Positions 1-11,371 of a DNA stretch of 64,000 nucleotides are shown in pieces. The number at the start of each line of letters is the position of its first letter. Positions within the stretch are counted from its first letter, which is position 1. The stretch is from Portulaca oleracea (Eukaryota; Streptophyta; Magnoliopsida; Caryophyllales; Portulacaceae). Location of the stretch: positions 47,839,269 to 47,903,268 of the forward strand of contig CM055874.1 of NCBI GenBank assembly GCA_029582165.1, read 5' to 3'. The notes under the pieces were generated by a model. That model saw only the letters and a list, made by a program, of their open reading frames with translations, did not search any database and had not been told where the DNA came from. The position numbers were made by a program, and so were the translations under genes.

Positions 1-36
1 GGGTCCCGGAATCTATGAAATGAAAATTTGGTGAAA

Positions 37-1925
37 GAGGAATTGAGTGCATCTTTATAAACTATGCTCAAGATAGCAAAGCTTGTAGGTTTTTTATAGT
101 TGAACCAAATGAGTACATATCGATAAATACCGTTATGGAATCAAAAGATACAATTTTTGATAAGACTATACTCGCTTCAATTCCTAGGCCTAAGGATATA
201 ATTCAAGATGTTGTTCCAGAACTTGAGCCTTGTGATGTAAATCATGAGGCTAGATCCATACAAGATGATCTTTTGAATCATGATGTTATTCATGATGAAG
301 AAGATGAAAGTGTTGAATTGGAAGGAGTAAAAGAGCAAGGAAACCAAAGGATTTTGGCTCGGACTTCTATGTATATTTAGTAGAAGGTTCAAGAGACTCG
401 GTTAAAAGAGAGACCCTATATATATGCAACATAGGAAGGACCCAAAGACTTTTAAAGAGGCTATGAAATCTTATGATGCTCCTTTGTGGAAGGAAGCGAT
501 ACAAGATGAGATTGATTCTATTAGGGAAAACAACTTTCGGATCTTGGTTGATCTTCCTCCGTGTAGTAAGCGAATTATCTCTAAATGGATCTATAAAAGG
601 AAAAAGAGAGTAGATGGTGTCATTGAGAGATATAAAGCTCTGTTGGTTATAGGAGGCTTTAATCAAAACTACGGTGTTGACTACTTTGATACATATGTAC
701 TAGTAGCTAGGATAGTTTCAATACATATATTGTTGCCTTTATCTACTATCCATAAGCTAGTAATCCATTGAATGGATGTCAAGATGAAATTCTTAATGGT
801 GAACTAGAACAGGAGGTGTATATCGAACAACCCGAATGGTTTGTTGTTGAACGTCAAGAAAAAAAGTTTCTAAACATATAAGGTTCTTTTATGGACTTAA
901 GCAAACACCTAAGCAATTACATCAAAAGTTTTATGAAGTAGTGATATCAAGTGGGTATAAAATCAATGAATCAGATTAGTGCATATACTATAAGTTTTAG
1001 AATGGTAAATGGGTGATCATTTGCCTATTATGTTGATGATATGTTGGTCTTTGGGACCGACATGGAACAAGCTAATAAGACCAATGAATTTCTATGCTCT
1101 AAGTTCTCCATGAAGCACAAGGGTGAAGCGGATGTAACTCTTGGTATTATGATCATTAGAAATAATGATGAAATAAGTCTATCTAACAGCATTATATTGA
1201 GAAAATTTTAGACAAATTCACAGGTAAGAATATAGCTCTGGTTAGTCACCTTATGATTCCAGTAAGAAATTGGGGATGAACATGGGTTCTCCGATTGATC
1301 AATTTAAAAACGCTAAGGCAATAGGAAGTCTCAAGTATGCTATGACAAGTATAAGGTTAAACATTGCATGCAATTGGCAAGTAAAGTATACATACAAGTA
1401 ATCTGGGCAACGTGCATTAGTATTAAAGTATCTAGCCGGCACTAAAAGTGACCAACTTACTTATAAAGGAGATCCTTCGGTATTAGAAGGTTACTCGGAT
1501 GCAAGTTTCATAAGTGATGAAGAAGATTAATCTTCTACAACAAGATGGGTGTTCTTGTTAGCAGGTGGAGTGATTTCTTGGGGATCGAAGAAACAAGCTA
1601 GTATAGTGGACTCCACTATGGCTTTGGAACTAATATTATTATATGCTATGTAAACAAGTAGAATGGTTAAGGAACCTACTATTGGAAATGCCTTTTGGTA
1701 TAAGCTAACAGCACCTATCACAATTCACTGTGATAGTAAATTTACTCTTGATGTTGTGTATAGTCATGTTTAGAATGGCAAGACAAGGAACATTGGTTTA
1801 AGACATGCATATATTCATCAATTAATCAGAGATGGAGTAGTGATTTCAAGGTTTATCTAGTCAAAAGAGAATTTAGTGGATCCTTTCACTAAAGGGCTAC
1901 CAAAAGACTTGATAATAAGTACTTG
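37..1925 (+). pseudogene. copia pol remnant (IN C-terminus, RT, RNase H)
   Basis: Translated pieces in shifting frames match copia pol. 37-380 reads the integrase/RT linker (KACRFFIVEPNEY, then SIPRP). 424-771 is the N-terminal RT block (EAMKSYDAPLWKEAIQDEID, SKWIYKRKKRVDG). About 1026-1150 holds the RT active-site region YVDDMLVFGTD. About 1440-1660 gives RNase H pieces (GYSDASF, SKKQASIVDSTMALE). About 1790-1900 has the terminal block ending PFTKGLPKD. Several stops (for example at 378-380 and after 771) and frame changes rule out a functional polyprotein. In copia elements this protein makes and integrates the cDNA copy. The assignment to copia is firm; the lineage is not resolved. Confidence 0.85.
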
Positions 1926-2220
1926 AAAGGGGATTGGATCAAGTGTAGCCCAAATTTCTACTAATTACAACAAAGGCTCAACTTTACAAATTGGTACAAC
2001 ATCAATCTCTAAAGTTCAAATGAGTATGGAGTTGTCAACAATAGTTGGAAGCATCAACCTTTAAAATCCCAAAGTTAAGTGATGCTTGAAATCTATATTG
2101 ATAAGAGGTTGAGTAGTGATACTCTAAATGGATTTTGTGGAAACCTAATTACAGGGGTGGTAAATTATGAAGTCTACATATGTAAGTGTTATGTGTGGCC
2201 GCATAAAGGAACTTTGGGCT

Positions 2221-3812
2221 TGATAAATGAATATTTTTATAGTATTTTTTAGGTATTTAACTTGTATATTTTAGCCTATTTGTGATATAATCTAGTGTTT
2301 TTATATCAGAATTCTATAATATTCTTCACTTGGTCGGAAATTGGTATATTTTGCAAATTTTAATGAAATTCCCCTAAAAACTAAGAAAAATAAAGGAAAT
2401 GATGAAGAAAATAAGGATAAGAGAAATTGAAGAGAAGAATTAAAGGAAAGAGAAAGAGAAGTGGATGAAAAAGGGAGTTGAAGCCACGCCAAAGATAGCC
2501 GCACAATCACTCATCAACAGACGACCAACCGACTAACCCGCCTGTCAGACACACAAGGCAATACGCAGCAGCAACCAACTCCCCTTCACCCAGCGCCTGT
2601 GTGCACCAACGAGTAGTAGCTCGGCCCACGCATAATAACCAAATGTTGGCAGCGATAGACAACCCCCAGCAGCGTCGAAGCATAGCAGCAGCAGCATTGA
2701 AACGCTCGCAGTGTGCAAACAACCGATGGCAGCGGCATTCACAGTAGCAGCGAACTGTCACATGCTGGCAACGATGCTCCCTACCCCTGGCAGCGCCTAA
2801 TATTGGAACCAAAGTCACGGAGAAAAGTCAGGACGTTGGCAACGTGGGATTCCCCGTTGGACGCGTCTTGCGTTTTGCGTATAAAAAAAGCATTCGCCAC
2901 TCAATTCAAGCATCCATTATTCATTCTACTTTACCGTAAAACTTTAGTATAGGGTTTCCTTTGTATTTTCCTCCCTTCGGGGAGCCTCTCTAGTAGATTA
3001 GGAACAAAAGAGGAGGAGAAGCAAATCTAATCGAGTGACACGAAGAGGTCAAATTCGACGACTCGGATGTTTGGTTTATTCTCTATTTTTCTTGTGTTTT
3101 GTTATTCAGTTTTCGTTATTGTTTTCCTAGTTTTTATTATCATGAGTACTTAGATTCCTCGTTTAGGGGACAAACTCGATGTTTCTTGATTAATTTATAG
3201 TGTGTGATTTCAGTTTTAGGTTTTAATACAGTTATTTAATCTCTGTATTTTGTCTGTCATAGTAAGTGATTGATCTCCTCTTACTTGGTTTAGATTCTTA
3301 ATATCAGAACGAAAGTTTGTATTATGAATTGGAAAGATGAAGATTGAATAGGCTAGAAAACAGTTATAAATAATGGTTTCATGCTTAGGGTCAATTATAA
3401 TCAATTCTTATCTTTGGTTAGATTAAATAGCCATGAAAATAGGTGTTTAGTTTAATCATTGTAACTCACCTCAAATAGAAAGATTGTTGTGATAGGCCCT
3501 AGAAAGATTATAGACCCCGACACTACTAATACAACCTTAACTGAAATCTGAAATCACCTCTTGATTGATTGATTATCTAGAGTGGACTCCCCTAAACTCC
3601 CTTAATTATCTGATAAAACCTATAAAGATGGTTTCCTTCCTTGTTATTTCCTTAATTCTCTTATTCATTCAACCTATTTGACTGATCTATCATCCTTCGT
3701 AGTGAACTAGTTTAGTGCGTAGTTGAACACAAGTCGCTGAGTGAGAACGACATTTATATACTACTCAGACCCGTACACTTGCAGAAGACCTATCACGTTT
3801 TAGGCCGCATCA
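2221..3812 (+). mobile_element. solo LTR, gypsy type, TSD gggct
   Basis: A 1592-bp unit starts TGATAAATGA and ends GGCCGCATCA. It is flanked by the 5-bp direct repeat gggct (2216-2220 and 3813-3817), as expected for LTR-element integration. No internal region is present, so the element was reduced to one LTR, presumably by recombination between its LTRs. A TATA-like motif at 2880-2890 followed by a leader-like stretch gives plus orientation. The end region (CCGTACACTTGCAG at about 3772) recalls Athila/Tat-type LTRs, but that assignment is tentative. Confidence 0.8.
2880..2890 (+). promoter_or_regulatory. TATA box of the solo LTR
   Basis: TATAAAAAAAG, preceded by a GC-rich stretch and followed by a CA-rich leader: the usual layout of a U3/R junction. 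It sets the plus orientation of the solo LTR. Confidence 0.5.
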
Positions 3813-4156
3813 GGGCTAAAGTTTCGAAACACTTACGAAAGATAAGGACATAAGGTCGGATATTAGGGTCAAGTATTAACACTTAAGAATAAAGTTGTAT
3901 GTGTGTTGTGAGCACGATTGATCAATATAAATACAAAGTTAAAAGACGTGTCTACTTTGTATTCAAATCAATTCTAGCTTATATACACTAATTGAAAGTT
4001 CAAAGAGTAATTTACTTTCAGTAGGCATATGCTTTGGGTGTTTCTTGGGTGATGACAAGTTAAAGTATTTCTCAAACGGCGGGGGTGTTAACTCCTTAAG
4101 TAATAATTCAATCTTATTTCAAGGGTATTTTCCATACTCTTGAAATGGCGGGAGAT

Positions 4157-4871
4157 TGTTGGGATTATTTTAAGAGTATAAGAAAATTATATAGCTTGAG
4201 AAATCATATGGTACAAGTATAAGGGTCATATATAAGATAAACACAAGTTATATGATCAATACGAGTCAAGATAAGACAAGCACGAGCCGTGCTGGTTTCT
4301 AGAAAGCTAATCTAAGAATTCTGGGCTCAACACGGACCCTGTTGGGACACCACGGACCGTGTTGCTCCAACACGTATCATGGTGAACCTGCCACGGACCG
4401 TGTTGAGGCATATAAACTGTTTATTGCTCCAACGACTATATAATCTTCATCATTAAGTTATAATCTTATTTTATACTAGATTTAAGGTCTTAAGAACTAT
4501 ATATATTATCTTAATACCACATGGTTAGTAGACTTATTTAATGTTAAGATTCTCATTAAGGACCTTACGTAAGTCCTTTGACCAAGGGTATAAAGGGGGT
4601 GAGAAATCTCTTATAAATAGGAGACATTCTATAGTCATTTGATTACTCCGTCATTATTCACATCATGTCATTCTTATTTAGACTGCAGCTATACTAGAGT
4701 TTTATTAGTGAGAAACAATATTCTTGAGTGGGTTAAGTGTGATGTTTTATCCCTTTGGACATTTACGATATAATAAATAGTTCTTAAGGAAGTGAGTTCA
4801 TCCACGACTCTTAGCGATATCCCGAGTGAGATATTCATGGTAATCTATACAATACTCACTTTCCTCTAACA
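4157..4871 (+). repeat. copia 3' LTR
   Basis: The 715-bp LTR begins TGTTGGGATT directly after a purine-rich tract (GGCGGGAGAT) and ends CTCTAACA, giving TGTT...AACA inverted ends. A TATA-like TTATAAATAG lies at 4611-4620. The polypurine tract followed by TGTTGG is the standard copia 3' junction. The exact 3' end rests on the AACA terminus because the partner LTR is outside the window. Confidence 0.7.
4281..4405 (+). repeat. 20-bp-spaced quasi-palindromes in the copia LTR
   Basis: Near-copies of the palindromic motif CACGGACCGTGTTG occur at 4281, 4331, 4351, 4371 and 4392. The last four are 20-21 bp apart. Each copy is an imperfect inverted repeat around the GGACC core. They lie upstream of the LTR TATA box, in the U3 region. 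Confidence 0.75.
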
Positions 4872-5049
4872 GTTTAAAATTACTATAATTCAAGAAGAAA
4901 AAATGAAGTATGATTGAAGTTTTATTATATTTATGGGAAAAAAAAACCATTAATAATATATTGGTAATATAGGAAGCGCTCACAGAGAGTGTCTTTCTAA
5001 TTTATCTTTGCAATTTAATATTGATTTTCTAGTCATAGGAATAATTCGT
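4872..5049. other. AT-rich spacer, nothing recognised
   Basis: An AT-rich sequence between the copia LTR and the 22-bp direct repeat. I see no coding signal, terminal repeats or RNA gene in it. Confidence 0.5.
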
Positions 5050-5071
5050 ACTCCTATATGAATACTTTTTT
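5050..5071. repeat. 22-bp direct repeat, left copy (candidate TSD)
   Basis: actcctatatgaatac followed by six T, identical to 23242-23263. On the minus strand it directly follows an A-rich tail (5072-5097). This fits the target-site duplication of a LINE-mediated insertion whose 3' end is here and whose 5' end is at 23241. Confidence 0.6.
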
Positions 5072-6583
5072 ATTTTATTCTTTTTTCCCCACAAAGACAA
5101 CACAACATACAAACACACAAATAAACTAGTTAACCAAACGCTAAAATAACACTATAGATAGATAACCCATTGACGAGTCATCTACGCTTCACTTGACTTG
5201 TTTCGCCATATCCTGCGCTGACTTGATCTCATCACGGGTCCCTTTTGGATGATACCCCTAACCAACTTTTGATAGTCTTCTGGTGGCTTACAAGATACTT
5301 GCTAGTCACTTGCTTGCTGATCACCTCGGTTGAGCCGCTTCTTTAGCGGCACACGAGCTCCCCATAGACTCTCCTCCTGAAGCTTTCTCTTGGTGCCTAC
5401 AACACAAACATCTTGGCACCTAGCAGAACGTCAGACACCCTCACTTGTTCGTTGGCGCCTCCTGGAAACCTTGCATCCTCCTCTGGATGCAGTAAACTTA
5501 AAGAGACCATCCTGTTGATGTGACTATTGGATCATCCCTCCAAACTGATCTGGCACCTCTGAGGATGTATCCACTTCCTAAGTGATCATGCCTCTCGTAG
5601 AATTCGAGTTTTGCCCCATAGGATTTGAGAGGACCTCATCCACTACCCTGTCCTTCCCACCCTTACAAAGGTTGGCGGCAACTCTCACTGTCATAAAGCT
5701 CATACTCCTTGGATCGTAAAAAGTAACTGTCTTCCTCGGCAACACCTCCTCACACGTGTTGTCCGAAATGGACAATGTGTCGCCCCTAAATCCTGTCTTG
5801 AGACACTTTTTACACGATTTTACAACTGCTCTATCTTTCTTGACTGGATTGAAAGTCGGAGATTGTGCAGGATTTAGGCAAGTCCTGTCCTCTACACATA
5901 GCGTTGAGGTTTTTCTAGGAGGAGGGGATGAGGTCCCCCTATAACCCCCCCCACAAATCACTCCCTTACACCTTGGAGTAACTCCCCTATGTTCCACACT
6001 CCTTAACTACCTTTTGTTTCTTTAGTCGAAGACTCGACAGGGAAGTACCTAATCCCCGCACCCCTCTGAAGCCAATCTTTGAAACTCCTTGCGAACATCT
6101 GATAGGAGATGGTTGCACATTCTTATCATTCTCCAGGAAGAGGGTTGTCTTTTGCACCTTGGTAGAGGTAGTCACCCACTCTAATTCTTTCTTAACCTCT
6201 ACATTTGAAGGATCTATCTCCAAAGCCCGGGTAAGCGCAATCTTCGCTTCATCTAAGCTCCCTAACTTAGCGTAAGCAACACCACTTCGGTACAGAGCCT
6301 TAACATTGTTTGGTTCAAACTTTAACACAAACCTACACGCTTCAACGACCCTTGAGTACCCTCTCAATTTCAATTCACAAGCAGCAAGATTCAGATTAAT
6401 CGACATAGCCAATTCCCACATCAACAAGTATTCCGATTCAGACATTGAATCGCTCAAACAAACAAGTTATAGGCCTTTCCCATTCAAAATGACGACTCTA
6501 TCAAACCGTCTTGATATGAGTAATTGATTTCCTTCCTCTTTAAACTTCTTTGCCACAAGGATGGCCTGACTAGGATGAACCAT
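5072..6583 (-). pseudogene. TPR-repeat gene copy, 3' part, probably retroposed
   Basis: On the minus strand 6583-5987 reads one frame with a single internal stop (TAA at 6467-6469). It starts MVHPSQAILVAKKFKEEGNQ, an entry helix typical of TPR co-chaperone domains. It continues with two TPR units (about 6410-6160) carrying LNLAACELKL, NVKALYRSGVAYAKLG and ALEIDPSNVEVKKELEW. Such TPRs occur in FKBP-type immunophilins and related Hsp90-binding co-chaperones; the exact gene is not recognised. A shifted frame (5997-5578) may be its C-terminus, with CKKCLKTGFRGD and VRVAANLCKGG. The sequence ends in an A-rich tail against the 22-bp direct repeat. Its upstream part lies at 22444-23241, beyond the nested elements 1 and 2. 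No introns are evident in the readable part. It is broken and very unlikely to be functional. Confidence 0.65.
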
Positions 6584-6585
6584 CT

Positions 6586-7850
6586 TGATGTATTACCGGA
6601 TCAAGAAAGGTTCTTAATTCCGATGATACATGAAATACGTGTAACCAAATAGGGAAGTGGGGGGTGGTTCACGAGATTAGGGTCGAAAAGAGAGGAGTAA
6701 TTCTCGTGAAAAGGGTTCTTTGTGGAAGCTATTTTGCCGTGATGCTTTTGTGGTTTCAAGATTCAAGAAAGATGGAATCTTGAACGGGAAAGAGAGAAAG
6801 GTGATTGAATCTTGGATGGTGATTATGGAGGGGGGTTGACGTGAGAATGGAAGAGAGGGAGAGGGTTTGGCGTTAGGTTTGGTAGAAGGGAGAGATTATT
6901 AGGTTGTTGGATGAGAGAGAGAGTTTGTTGGAAGGTTGTTATGGAGAGAAAAAAGAGAGCAGGTGATATTTTGTGAGAGGAGGGAGAGGGGGCGTTTGAG
7001 AGGGGTAAGGAGGAGGTTGTGACGTTGGATGGGAGAGATAAGAGGTAGGGTTTGCTGTGTCTTAACTATATTGATAGAAAGATAACAATATAATTACATT
7101 AACTATATTGATAGAATGGTAAGAATGGATAGAACTAGGTTTCTAACTTGAATCCACAAGATAGACAACCTAGGGTTAACTTGATCTAGACAGCAACCTA
7201 GGATCAAGCTCTTCCTAACCACTTGGGTGTCATGCCAAGATACAATAGAAGAAAGGGGGTGAGAGTTTATCCAAACACTAGAGAGAAAGCTAAAAGCTTA
7301 ACTATTTTCATAATTCAAAAGGGTGTGTTTGCCTTGAGAGGCTTACAATCCTATATATACTAGGAGAGTCCTTAAGGGACTAGAACTCGTACTTGGCATG
7401 CAAGCCAAGCTATTCTAACCTAGGACACTCAACCTTGGCGTGCAATCAAAGTTGAATTCCTCTAACTAGACGTCATCCTACTATTACTCTCCCTTGGTTT
7501 AGAATCCTTATCCTAAGGGGAGTTTGTTATAACTAACCTTACCCTAGTTGGTTTGGCTTTCCTAATCCAATTTGGATTAGTTACAAAATAGCCAACTCTA
7601 TCTAGGAATCAAAAGTGACGCCTAACTAACTAAACCACATGAAAATAATTAACCTAGGATGATCAAGTTTATAATTCACTTGTCGAGATGATTGGCCCAA
7701 CTTTAGGATGTTTGGACATCCTCTTGGAATAAGTTGCACACTATATGAGTAGGCCTTTGGACTTCCACGTTGTACCCTTCTTCTATAGCCCGTTCCACTT
7801 CTTTGTAAATGATTTGGATTTCTTGATTGGAAGTGGACTGATTTCCATCA
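6586..7850 (-). repeat. Element 1, 3' LTR (1265 bp)
   Basis: It matches 11372-12608 plus 22288-22438. In element orientation it starts TGATGGAAATCAG directly after the purine tract AAGGGGGGAA and ends TAATACATCA. A TATA-like CTATATATAC lies at 7351-7360. The pol reading frame runs through the PPT and about 150 bp into this LTR. Confidence 0.85.
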
Positions 7851-10800
7851 TTCCCCCCTTGTTGAGAAGAGTTTGTCCTCAAACTAGGGAGGTCTTCGTT
7901 TTCATCAAAGTAGGGTTTCAGATCAGCAACGTTGAAAGTAGCACTTGCTCCATCATCTTCATTCAGCCCTAGCTTGTATGCATTATCTCCAACTATTTCC
8001 AAAACTTCAAAATGACCATCAGCTCTAGGAAATAACTTTCCTTTCCTCTTGGAGGGAAACCTCTCCTTCTTCAAGTGAACCCATACTAGATCTCCTGGTA
8101 GAAAAATAACCCCTTTCCTTTTCTTGTTAGCTACGTCTGAAACAGATTGAGTATACTTAGCTATTTTCTCTTTGACTTCCTCATGGAGCTTCTGAATTTC
8201 TTGGGCTCATTTTTGGGCTTCATGGCTGAACCTTATGGAGCTATTGATTGGCGTGAGGTCCATAGGTGTAGTAGGGTTTCTTCCATAAACGACTTGGAAG
8301 GGTGAACGACCCGTTGCCTTGCTTGGAGCCCTGTTGAATGCAAATTCAGCATGTGGGAGAAGAGTATCCCACCCTTTCTTGTTCTTGTTCACCAAGGACC
8401 TCAACAATGAGCCAAGGGTCCGATTGGTGACCTCAGTTTGACCGTTAGTCTGTGGGTGATAGGCGGTGCTGAATTTGAGCTTGGTTCCCATCTTCTTCCA
8501 AAGAGTAACCCAAAAGTAGTTAAGAAACTTTGCATCTCGATCCGAGACTATAGTTTTAGGTATTCCATGGAGCAGAACGACTTCTTGGAAATATAAGTCT
8601 GCCACTCTAACTGCATCATAGGTGGTGTGGCATGAGATAAAGTGAGCCATCTTTGAAAATCGATCAACAGCCACCATGATAGAATCCTTCCCACGTTGAG
8701 TCCTAGAAAGTCCCACAATGAAATCGAGACTAATATCTTCCCAAGGACCTTCAAGGATGGGCAAGGGCGTGTATAACCCTTGGGGAAGCACGTGACTCTT
8801 CGATAAGTTGCAAGTAGAACACCTTCTAACCATATGCTCGACGTCCTTGACCATGTGTGGCCAAAAATAGTGTTCTTTCAGCATCAGATAAGTCTTCTCA
8901 ATCCCGAAGTGTCCTGCTAGACTCCCTCCATGAACTTCTAAGATAAGAAGCTCTCTAAGACTGCTTCTAGGAATACACAGCTGATTCCCATGAAATCAGA
9001 AGCCATGCTCCACATGATACTGGTCGTTTGGGTGCTTCTTGTAGTCTCCATAGATCTCCTTGAAATGTTCATCTTCTTCATAGAGATCTTTGATGTGTTC
9101 AAGCCCTATCACACGTGAATCAAGGACTTGAAGGAGCAAATAACGTCGAGAAAGTGCATCTGCTCCTTTATTCAGATGGCCGGCTTTGTGCTGAATGATG
9201 AAGTGATAAGCTTGCATAAATTCAACCCACTTAGCATGTCGCGGGTTTAACTTATGTTGGCCCTGAATATACTTCAATGCCTTATGGTCGTTATGCAGAA
9301 TAAACTCGTGGCCAATAAGATAATGTCGCCAATGTTTAGGGCACGAATAATAGCATAGAACTCCTTATCGTACGTGTTGTACTTCTTCCAGGCATGACTG
9401 AGCTTTTCGCTGTAGTAGGCCAAGGGGCGGCCCTCCTGTGATAATAATGATCCAATTCCAACTCCAGAAGCATCGCACTCCACTTCAAACTTTTTGTTAA
9501 AGCTTGGTAGGGCAAGAATAGGGGTGGTGCAGAGTTGACTTTTAATATAATCGAATGCATGTTGTGCTGATGACGTCCAACTGAACTCCTTGCTCTTCAG
9601 TAATTCGGTCATGGGCGCCATAATTGAACTGAAGTTCTTCACGAACCTTCTGTAGAAAGAAGCTAGGCCGTGAAAACTCCTGATGTCGTGGATACTAGCT
9701 AGTGTAGGCTACTCTTTGATTGCTTTGATTTTCTCTTCATCAACCTGTATCCTATCAACCGAGAGTACATAGCCAAGAAAGACTAATTTGTTGGTGAAGA
9801 AGTGGCACTTGGCGAGATTCCTATGGAGCTTTTCGTGAGCTAACAGATCAAGTACTGAAGTGAGGTGTTGAATGTGTTCCTCCTCACCCTTGCTGTATAC
9901 AAGTATATCGTCGAAGTAGACAACAACACACTTGCCGATAAGGGGCTTCAGAACCTGATTCATTAGTCTCATAAAAGTAGAAGGAGCATTAGTTAGTCCA
10001 AAAGGCATGACTAACCATTCATAGAGACCTCCTTTAGTTATGAATGCAGTTTTCCACTCGTCTTCGGCTTGAATTCGAATCTGATAGTACCCGCTTCTGA
10101 GATCAATTTTTGAAAATACTTGGGCACCATATAGCTCGTCCAGTAGATCTTCAAGTCTAGGAATAGGGAACCTGTATTTGAGAGTGATCTTGTTGATGGC
10201 CCTGCAGTCGATACACATTCGCTGACTTCCATCCTTCTTTGGGACCAACAACGCTGGCACGACGCATGGACTGAGACTTTCCCGTATCATACCCTTTGCT
10301 AGAAGATCGACAACTTGCCTTTGGATCTCCTGTGTGTCGCTAGGGTTCATTCTGTATGTAGGTTTGTTAGGTAAGACTAATCCCGGGATTAGATCAATCT
10401 TATGCTGAATGTCTCGTTCAGGTGGTAAACCTAGAGGCATCTCTTCAGGGAACACATGAGTGTATTGTTCCAGAAGAGGAGGGACAAGGGGATGGATGTC
10501 TGCTTCGTGAGTTGAGATGTCAGTTGGGGGAATTTTGTGGCTGGAATCAGTGTTTAGGTCTAAGAGAATGATCTCTTTATGTCCACTGAACTCATGATGT
10601 TCAGTAGACATAGCAGGGATTGGGTTTGGATCAATCTCTTTGGGTTGGGACGGAAGGGTTATTTTAAGTGGAGCTAGGGTGATTTTTTTGTGGTTGAACC
10701 TGAAGGTGTAGGTGTTGGCTCTTCCATCATGCATCACACTCCTGTCAAATAACCATGGTCTTCCCAGCAAAATATGACAAGCATCCATAGGCAATACATC

Positions 10801-11112
10801 ACACCAAATTGAATCTTGATAATTCTTGCCAATGGAAAAGCTTACCAAACATCGTTGAGTAACTTGCAATCCTTCACCCTGATCAAGCCATTGAATGGTG
10901 TGGGGCTTGGGATGTGGACTGGTTCCCAGCTGAAGTTTGTCCACCATAGTTGTTGAAGCCACGTTGGTGCAGCTTCCTCCATCAACGATTAAAGAACAGA
11001 CCTTTCCTTTGATGGTGCAGCGAGACTGAAATATACCCTCTTGTTGCTGTTGATCTTCAGGAACAATCAAACTGCTGAGGATTCTCCTCATAAAGAGCAA
11101 TTCGTGTGCCAT
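7703..11112 (-). pseudogene. Element 1 pol: protease, RT, RNase H, integrase
   Basis: Reading leftwards: protease with IVDGGSCTNVAS (about 10980) and HILLGRPW; RT with [23 protein letters not shown] and [14 protein letters not shown] (about 9890); RNase H with [15 protein letters not shown] and LNPRHAKWVEFM; integrase zinc-finger CSTCNLSKSH, core DFIVGLSRTQRGKDS and TAYHPQTNGQTEVTNR; C-terminal GDLVWVHLKKERFP and SATFNVADLKPYF. The protein would copy and integrate the element. Lesions are TAG at 9709-9711 where a Trp is expected, a frameshift near 9330, TGA at 8996-8998 and TGA at 8207-8209. The DGGSCTNVAS protease and the run of the frame into the 3' LTR resemble the CRM/Galadriel side of the chromoviruses. 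No classical chromodomain is visible. Confidence 0.9.
7851..7860 (-). other. Element 1 polypurine tract
   Basis: On the minus strand it reads AAGGGGGGAA directly before the LTR start TGATGG. It primes plus-strand DNA synthesis. It is also coding (QQGGND in the pol frame). Confidence 0.75.
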
Positions 11113-11236
11113 GGTAGGGGCTTGGAACGTCCAGGGTGATGTTGGGTAAGAAGGGGTAATATGTTTAGGCTGTTTGTGGAGTTTAGGGTTGCAGGTTGGT
11201 ACTGAAGGTTTGAAGGTTATGTGTTTGGTATTGCAG

Positions 11237-11310
11237 GTTTAAGCTTTGGACTTGCAGGTCAAGCTTTTAGACTTGCAGGTTAAGCTTTGGACTTGCACGT
11301 TAAACTATTG
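11237..11310 (-). repeat. short tandem repeat in element 1 leader
   Basis: About three imperfect copies of a ~24-bp unit built on aagctttggacttgcaggt lie between the PBS and pol. No function is evident. Confidence 0.6.
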
Positions 11311-11352
11311 GAATCGAAGGTTACGTGTTTGGTTTACACTCAACACTAACCT

Positions 11353-11368
11353 AGAGATCTGATACCAC
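11353..11368 (-). other. Element 1 primer-binding site
   Basis: On the minus strand TGGTATCAGATCTCTA starts 3 nt after the LTR end (ATCA). It is complementary to the 3' end of initiator tRNA-Met, with one or two changes. Confidence 0.8.
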
Positions 11369-11371
11369 TTT

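Larger units (their letters stand above)
1..4871 (+). mobile_element. Ty1/copia LTR retrotransposon, 3' part, decayed
   Basis: The 3' portion of a copia element enters from the left edge. It holds remnants of the integrase C-terminus, reverse transcriptase and RNase H (37-1925), a long non-coding stretch, a polypurine-like tract at 4146-4156 and a 3' LTR at 4157-4871. A solo LTR of another family (2221-3812) lies in the 3' non-coding part; removing it with one TSD copy joins the two halves cleanly. The 5' LTR, gag and protease lie outside the window, so the TSD of this element cannot be checked. Confidence 0.85.

Noticed and set aside
5196..5240. Similarity to the LINE remnant at 42515-42545 (gacttgtttcgcca block)
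   Set aside because: The match is too short to show that the 3' end of the TPR copy is LINE sequence.
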